This document shows, one piece after another, positions 42,791 through 47,237 of a stretch of DNA of 47,237 bases. The notes beneath the pieces were generated by a model that was given only the letters and a program-made list of their open reading frames with translations, had not been told where the DNA came from and searched no databases. The position numbers and the translations under genes are program-made. Positions within the stretch are counted from its first letter, which is position 1; the number at the start of each line of letters is the position of its first letter. Source of the DNA: Bacteroidales bacterium (GTDB lineage Bacteria; Bacteroidota; Bacteroidia; Bacteroidales; JAADJA01); the NCBI GenBank assembly GCA_016933115.1, contig JAFGBL010000258.1, forward strand, positions 1-47,237. Direction: 5' to 3'.

Positions 42791-44056
42791 ATGTTTAAAG
42801 AAGAACTCAAAAATAAATTCTATTTCTACCTGTTTTTAGCTCTGGCGTTTACTATCCCGATATTTGGCAAGATCCTTTCACCCATTATCATCTTCATTGG
42901 TTTCAACTGGATTCTAGAATTCAATTTCAGGGAAAAATGGCGCAGGATTAAAGAAAACAAAACTTCGCAAAGGCTGATCTTGTTTACTTCGCTCTATTTA
43001 ATTTATCTCATCGGAACCTTGTATTCGGAAAACTTATCCCATGCTGAAGCCGGGGCATTTTTTGCACTTGAGGTGAAACTTTCTATTTTACTTTTTCCCA
43101 TATTTTTTGCGACCATTGATTTTACAACCATTCGAAAGGATTTTTACAACCGAATCAGGTATGCTTTTATCCTGGGTTGTGTAATGAGCACACTGCTGAT
43201 GTTCAACTTTGCCGTTTACAAGTATTTTCAGTTGAAAACCACCGATGTATTTTATTACACACACCTGGCGATCCGTCAGCATCCCAGTTACCTGGCACTC
43301 TATTTTACATTTGCCATTGCCTTGATGATCATATGGCTCGCAGAAAACACAAACCAGCAATCCTTTAAAACAATCGTAATCATTTTTCTTATCCTTTACC
43401 TTCAAGTGTTTATTGTTTTACTGAGCTCCAAAGCCGGTATCATTGTTCTGGCTGCAACGTATGTGCTCTTTTTTTTATTCTATCTTTTATTCAAACGAAA
43501 AAAGGTTGCCTTAACATCGGTCATTGCGGCAATAGGTATTGTGACCTTATCCGGTACTTTGCTGTTTTTCCCAAAATCAATGGGAAGGTTTGATGCTGTA
43601 ACACAGGCAGTTGATTCGGACCTGGAATCGGAAAAAAACAGCGCTGAAAGTTCAGTAGCCCGGCTTCTTGTATGGGAAAGTGCTATGGAAGTGATCAGGG
43701 ATCATCCATTTTTTGGAGTGGGAACCGGTGATGTTAAATCCGAACTGGTGAAAAAATACAAGGAAAAGGGAATCACTGCAGCCATTGAACAGGAATTGAA
43801 TACCCACAACCAGTTTTTACAGACCTGGCTTGCAACAGGTATTCCAGGGCTGGTCATTTTGTTCCTGTGTTTCCTGCTTCCATTTATTTATGCAATACGG
43901 CAAAAAGAGATCACCTATTTCCTTTTCCTGGCCATGCTTGTAATTAACATGTTGGTGGAATCGATGCTTGAGCGGCAGGCTGGGATTGTGTTTTACGGGT
44001 TTTTTAATGCCCTGTTGTTTTATTCGGTCAGTCAATATAACCGAACATCTATTTAA
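42791..44056 (+). CDS. O-antigen ligase/polymerase (WaaL/Wzy family)
   Basis: A 421-residue polytopic inner-membrane protein with about 10-12 helices. The Wzy_C signature spans a periplasmic loop: [24 protein letters not shown], then [19 protein letters not shown], the HN-x-FLQ motif of WaaL-like enzymes. It ligates the lipid-linked polymer to lipid A core or polymerises repeats; sequence alone cannot separate WaaL from Wzy. The stop codon overlaps the end of the convergent pdxJ gene by four bases, with no terminator between them. Confidence 0.9.
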   Translation: MFKEELKNKFYFYLFLALAFTIPIFGKILSPIIIFIGFNWILEFNFREKWRRIKENKTSQRLILFTSLYLIYLIGTLYSENLSHAEAGAFFALEVKLSILLFPIFFATIDFTTIRKDFYNRIRYAFILGCVMSTLLMFNFAVYKYFQLKTTDVFYYTHLAIRQHPSYLALYFTFAIALMIIWLAENTNQQSFKTIVIIFLILYLQVFIVLLSSKAGIIVLAATYVLFFLFYLLFKRKKVALTSVIAAIGIVTLSGTLLFFPKSMGRFDAVTQAVDSDLESEKNSAESSVARLLVWESAMEVIRDHPFFGVGTGDVKSELVKKYKEKGITAAIEQELNTHNQFLQTWLATGIPGLVILFLCFLLPFIYAIRQKEITYFLFLAMLVINMLVESMLERQAGIVFYGFFNALLFYSVSQYNRTSI

Positions 44057-44769
44057 TCCTTCAATTGTCTCAGGTACAATTGAATGGTGTTTTCCAGGCC
44101 GAAATACAAGGCATCCGAGATCAAGGCATGACCAATGGATACTTCCAGTAATTGTGGGATGTGTTGGGCAAAATATTTCAGGTTGTTCAAATCCAGATCG
44201 TGACCGGCATTGATTCCCAGACCTACTTCATTGGCAACCATTGCAGCCTCAACAAAAGGGCGGATAGCCTTTTCCCTGTTATTTGGAAAGTCACGCGCAT
44301 ATTTTTCGGTGTAGAGTTCTACGCGGTCGGCTCCAGTTTTAACGGCATTCCGGATCATTTTTTCGTCCGTCTCAATAAACACCGAAGTGCGAATACCGTT
44401 CTTTTTGAACTCACCAATTACTTCCTTGAGAAATGATTCGTTGTTGACAGTATCCCAACCGGCATTTGAGGTAAGCACATCTGGCGAATCAGGAACAAGG
44501 GTCACCTGGTGCGGCTTAACCTTCAGCACCAAATCCATAAAACTTTTGGAAGGGTATCCCTCGATATTGAATTCGGTAGTGATAACAGGCAGGATATTGA
44601 GGACATCCTGGTAACGGATATGCCTTTCATCGGGGCGTGGATGAACCGTGATCCCCTGGGCTCCAAACCGCTCGCAATCGATTGCTGCCTTCAACACATC
44701 CGGCACATTGCCTCCGCGTGCATTTCTTAATGTGGCAATTTTATTGATGTTGACACTTAGTCTTGTCAT
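44053..44769 (-). CDS. pdxJ: Pyridoxine 5'-phosphate synthase
   Basis: Condenses 1-deoxy-D-xylulose-5-phosphate and 3-amino-2-oxopropyl phosphate to pyridoxine phosphate, the last ring-forming step of DXP-dependent B6 synthesis. It is a 238-residue TIM barrel: [16 protein letters not shown] (5-20), [12 protein letters not shown] (40-51), [19 protein letters not shown] and [13 protein letters not shown] are all family signatures. ATG 44769 is chosen; an open frame upstream to 44922 adds 51 unrelated residues and contains the promoter box. It is convergent with the ligase gene. Confidence 0.96.
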   Translation of the reverse strand: MTRLSVNINKIATLRNARGGNVPDVLKAAIDCERFGAQGITVHPRPDERHIRYQDVLNILPVITTEFNIEGYPSKSFMDLVLKVKPHQVTLVPDSPDVLTSNAGWDTVNNESFLKEVIGEFKKNGIRTSVFIETDEKMIRNAVKTGADRVELYTEKYARDFPNNREKAIRPFVEAAMVANEVGLGINAGHDLDLNNLKYFAQHIPQLLEVSIGHALISDALYFGLENTIQLYLRQLKD

Positions 44770-44787
44770 GATGAAGTTATTAATATA

Positions 44788-44795
44788 CAAATTTA
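44788..44795 (-). promoter_or_regulatory. -7 box (TAAATTTG, minus strand) for pdxJ
   Basis: Reads CAAATTTA on the plus strand, 18 nt before the pdxJ ATG at 44769. It lies inside the rejected N-terminal extension. Confidence 0.6.
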
Positions 44796-44909
44796 GTATT
44801 TTTATTCGTTGATATTTTGTCATCCATTGAACATGGCCTTTTGGAATTATAAACATTAATTTGTTGAATAATTTATAATTTGTGAACTTCGAGGACCATC
44901 TTCTGTATA

Positions 44910-44917
44910 TACCTTTG
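44910..44917 (+). promoter_or_regulatory. -7 box (TACCTTTG) for the SPOR-barrel gene
   Basis: Exact consensus 28 nt before the ATG at 44946, divergent from the pdxJ promoter 115 nt away. Confidence 0.55.
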
Positions 44918-44945
44918 TTCACATGGCTAACAGGCCTTTAATAAC

Positions 44946-46757
44946 ATGGTGATTACAACTCGATACGGATTTACAATATTACGCATTCTACTCGTTGGCT
45001 TGCTGTCTCCAAATTTGATCAACGCACAGTCATCCTTGGGTTACCAGTGGTATATCAATGCCAATGTGGGATTGGTACAACTTTACGGGGATGTGCATAC
45101 CGAAGACAATCCCATTTCCAAGCTGAAGGCTGAGACTGACCTGGGATATGGTGCCCGAATGGGAAAATATATTTCACCTGTTTTTTCGGGATATTTTCAG
45201 TTTATGAAAGGCAAATTCCAGGGACAGAACAATAACGACCTCAAATTTAGCACGGATGCAATCGAATCTTACCTGGGTGTAACTGTAAACCTGACCAACC
45301 TGATATTTGGAAAAAAAGAAAGGACTTTTAATTTTTACGGACTGGCGGGAACCGGGGCCATATTTTTCAGGAGTGAAGCAAGGTGGATTTCAAACGGCGA
45401 ACTGGTGAATGATTACGGTTACAGCAATGATGATGGCCAGAATAAAGCTACCCGAGAAATAGCTCTGGTCTTCCCGGTGGGCCTTGGCGTTGATGTGAAA
45501 CTGGCCGATAAGTGGTACCTGAACCTGGAAACCGCTCTCAGGCTGACCAATTCGGATAAGCTGGATGCCATCGTAAGGGGTGGGCACAATGATGCCTATT
45601 ATTATACATCACTGGGCCTATCATATAATTTTGGCATGCGAAAAAAGATCGGACCTGAAGTTAAACCGGAGGAACTTGCTGAAGAACCTAAATCGCCGTA
45701 TGCTTCGTCGAAAGTCGACCTGGAATATGATTTTCCGAACCACCTGCGTTCATTCGACCAATTTGTTTTAAAAAGCACCATCCATAAGGGAAATATTGAC
45801 GGTCCGGCTGATCTGACACAAATACTGCCAATCGGATTTTTAGTCCTGGATTCGGTAATTGATGGTGCAAGGGTTGAATTTAAAAACTACACCCTGTACC
45901 TCTACTGGGATGAGCTTCCTGCCGATTCCGTCTTCGAAATCAGCTACAATGTCCAGTTAAGCAATATTTATGGCAATCTGCCAATGACCAGCATTTTGTA
46001 TCTCGACCGAACCGGAAAATATTATAAGTTCAAAACGAATGTTTTCATTGAACGGAAATCTGATTCCGAACTCGTTGTTTCAGAATCTGACCATGAAAAG
46101 CAACAGAAAGAGGCCTCCGAAATGAAAAAAGTTGAGTTCAGGATACAGGTCAGGGCTGCCTACAAGACGGAGATACCTTTGCAACAACTGGCAAACAGGT
46201 ACCATCTGAGTGATGAGATCAAAGTAGATTATTTGGACAATTGGTACCGTTATTCCATCGGCTCTTTCGAAAGTTTTAAAAAAGCAAAAGAATATCGAAA
46301 TGCCATCATTAAGGAACATGGTGTGCAGGATGCCTTTATTGTGGCATTTTATGACGGTAAACGATTGAACGACATACATGATCTGAAAGATATAGCACCG
46401 GAGGCTTATCCCTTCGCTCGTAAAAATGACCCGAAAGCACAAACTGAAGAGAAAGAACAGACAGAACAGAAGGAGCAGCCAGAGCAGAAAAAGCAAACAG
46501 GTACTTGCTACCGGGTTCAAATCCTTGCCACAATGAAAAAGGGAGTCGATCCCGTAATGCTGAAGAATAAATATAATATCGAAGAAGCAGTTAATGAGGA
46601 AGTTTACCACAACTGGAATAAATATACGGTCGGAGATTGCCTATCAAAGGAAGATGCACTGGAACTTAGGAAAAAGTTGATCGATAAAGGAATTGTGGAT
46701 GCATTTGTCGTAATCTTTAAAAACGGGGAAAGGGCTACCTACGGCGAGCACAAATAA
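44946..46757 (+). CDS. Outer-membrane barrel protein with two C-terminal SPOR-like domains
   Basis: A 603-residue protein. A signal peptide (ILRILLVGLLSPNLINAQ) is followed by an 8-strand-type barrel (about 30-235, YQWYINANVGLVQLYGDV to YYYTSLGLSYNFG). A beta-sandwich domain (about 255-375) comes next, then two SPOR-like domains at about 396-477 (VEFRIQVRAAYK, YRYSIGSFESFKKA) and 519-597 (CYRVQILATMKKG, NKYTVGDCLSKEDA). A Q/E/K-rich linker (about 497-517) separates them. SPOR domains bind glycan strands stripped of stem peptides, so the protein probably links the outer membrane to the wall, as OmpA does with a different domain (inference). Divergent from pdxJ. Confidence 0.85.
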   Translation: MVITTRYGFTILRILLVGLLSPNLINAQSSLGYQWYINANVGLVQLYGDVHTEDNPISKLKAETDLGYGARMGKYISPVFSGYFQFMKGKFQGQNNNDLKFSTDAIESYLGVTVNLTNLIFGKKERTFNFYGLAGTGAIFFRSEARWISNGELVNDYGYSNDDGQNKATREIALVFPVGLGVDVKLADKWYLNLETALRLTNSDKLDAIVRGGHNDAYYYTSLGLSYNFGMRKKIGPEVKPEELAEEPKSPYASSKVDLEYDFPNHLRSFDQFVLKSTIHKGNIDGPADLTQILPIGFLVLDSVIDGARVEFKNYTLYLYWDELPADSVFEISYNVQLSNIYGNLPMTSILYLDRTGKYYKFKTNVFIERKSDSELVVSESDHEKQQKEASEMKKVEFRIQVRAAYKTEIPLQQLANRYHLSDEIKVDYLDNWYRYSIGSFESFKKAKEYRNAIIKEHGVQDAFIVAFYDGKRLNDIHDLKDIAPEAYPFARKNDPKAQTEEKEQTEQKEQPEQKKQTGTCYRVQILATMKKGVDPVMLKNKYNIEEAVNEEVYHNWNKYTVGDCLSKEDALELRKKLIDKGIVDAFVVIFKNGERATYGEHK

Positions 46758-46768
46758 CTATAGCTCCA

Positions 46769-47237
46769 TCACGGCCTCTTCCATTTCTCCGGTTCTGCCA
46801 TTCTCACAATTTTAGGCGTAAAAACAGCCAGTATTTCAATCAAATTCTTCTGATAGTTCATCACCTGGTCGATATTTTTATAAACTTTAGGAGCCTCATC
46901 CACATGGCCTCCGATCAGATCAATCCCGGCCCTTTCAATCATTGCTTTCATATCCGTTTTGGAAATGGTTTTAACTGCTTTTTTCCTTGATAATAATCTG
47001 CCTGCCCCGTGCGATGCGGAGTTCAGGGAGGACGCATCTCCTTTTCCTCGAACAATGAAACCGTGATGTGCCATTGACCCGGGAATGATCCCGATATTTT
47101 CCTTACCTGCAGGTGTGGCTCCTTTGCGATGTACAACTACTTCCGTTCCGTCATCCAGCTTTTCTTTCCAGGCAAAATTATGATGATTCTCAACCATCCG
47201 GATGGAAGGGAGCCCCAGTTGACGAATAATTTTTTTA
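46769..47237 (-). CDS. rtcB: RNA ligase RtcB (5' part beyond the window)
   Basis: The C-terminal 155 residues of RtcB, the GTP/Mn2+-dependent ligase that joins 2',3'-cyclic phosphate and 5'-OH RNA ends in RNA repair or tRNA healing. The frame is open to the window edge (KKIIRQLGLPSIRMVENHHN), so the ATG at 47197 is internal. Visible motifs are NHHNFAW, VVHRKGATPA, IPGSMAHHGFIVRG and ASHGAGR, whose histidine is the guanylylated residue of the family. The C-terminal EAPKVYKNIDQV is also conserved. It converges on the SPOR-barrel gene with an 11-nt gap and no obvious terminator. Confidence 0.94.
   Translation of the reverse strand, partial: KKIIRQLGLPSIRMVENHHNFAWKEKLDDGTEVVVHRKGATPAGKENIGIIPGSMAHHGFIVRGKGDASSLNSASHGAGRLLSRKKAVKTISKTDMKAMIERAGIDLIGGHVDEAPKVYKNIDQVMNYQKNLIEILAVFTPKIVRMAEPEKWKRP

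Noticed and set aside
44770-44922. 51-residue extension of PdxJ
   Set aside because: It is AT-rich, contains the pdxJ -7 box and has no resemblance to the family.

Overview
The window is a 47 kb stretch of a Bacteroidota chromosome, most likely from a Bacteroidales/Marinilabiliales-like lineage (the rank below phylum is inference). Evidence for the phylum: type IX secretion (T9SS) C-terminal sorting domains on three large secreted proteins; families typical of Bacteroidota (Omp28, DUF6029, DUF2795, zinc-less TraR/DksA, 78-residue AtpC, long IleS with a GIHH signature); and more than twenty correctly placed copies of the Bacteroidota sigma-factor -7 box TAnnTTTG, with few Shine-Dalgarno-like sequences. 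It looks like core chromosome. I see no insertion sequence, integrase, phage gene or CRISPR array.

Layout. 1-3.7 kb: 3' part of a giant T9SS-secreted protein in which Fn3-like domains are split by inserted domains. 3.8-8.3 kb: ileS, a DksA-like gene and lspA. 8.4-10.2 kb: atpD-atpC. 10.2-12.0 kb: a 54-residue gene, two lipoproteins and tRNA-Phe. 12.2-19.9 kb: coaX, an outer-membrane protein, a TPR protein, lptC, a CorC/CNNM-type membrane protein and a PpiD/SurA-like chaperone, an envelope-biogenesis run. 19.9-23.9 kb (minus): TlpA-like thioredoxin, DUF6029 barrel and tandem Omp28 lipoprotein. 24.0-26.3 kb: manA, a lipoprotein and a hypothetical. 26.4-26.5 kb: a candidate small RNA with its own -7 box and terminator. 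26.5-31.5 kb: a T9SS-exported M23 peptidase with a small upstream gene, and a 977-residue T9SS protein. 31.7-34.6 kb: initiator tRNA, a broken partial copy of it holding an 18-bp perfect palindrome, then era, der and an Hsp15-like gene. 34.6-38.1 kb: coiled-coil lipoprotein, DUF2795, PduO-type adenosyltransferase, ABC ATPase, methyltransferase. 38.5-44.1 kb: a surface-glycan cluster (acyltransferase, flippase, two glycosyltransferases, O-antigen ligase/polymerase). 44.0-47.2 kb: pdxJ, a barrel protein ending in two SPOR-like domains, and the 3' part of rtcB.

Working together: much of the window serves the cell envelope. LspA matures the many lipoproteins; LptC and the chaperone support LPS and outer-membrane protein delivery; the glycan cluster builds a surface polysaccharide, for which ManA may supply mannose-derived sugars; T9SS cargo decorates the surface. 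The items most worth following are the candidate small RNA at about 26407-26517, the pseudo-tRNA/palindrome beside two promoters that fire toward each other at 31.9 kb, the nested-domain architecture of the first gene, and the thioredoxin/Omp28 module in which one Omp28 copy has lost half of its CxxC motif.
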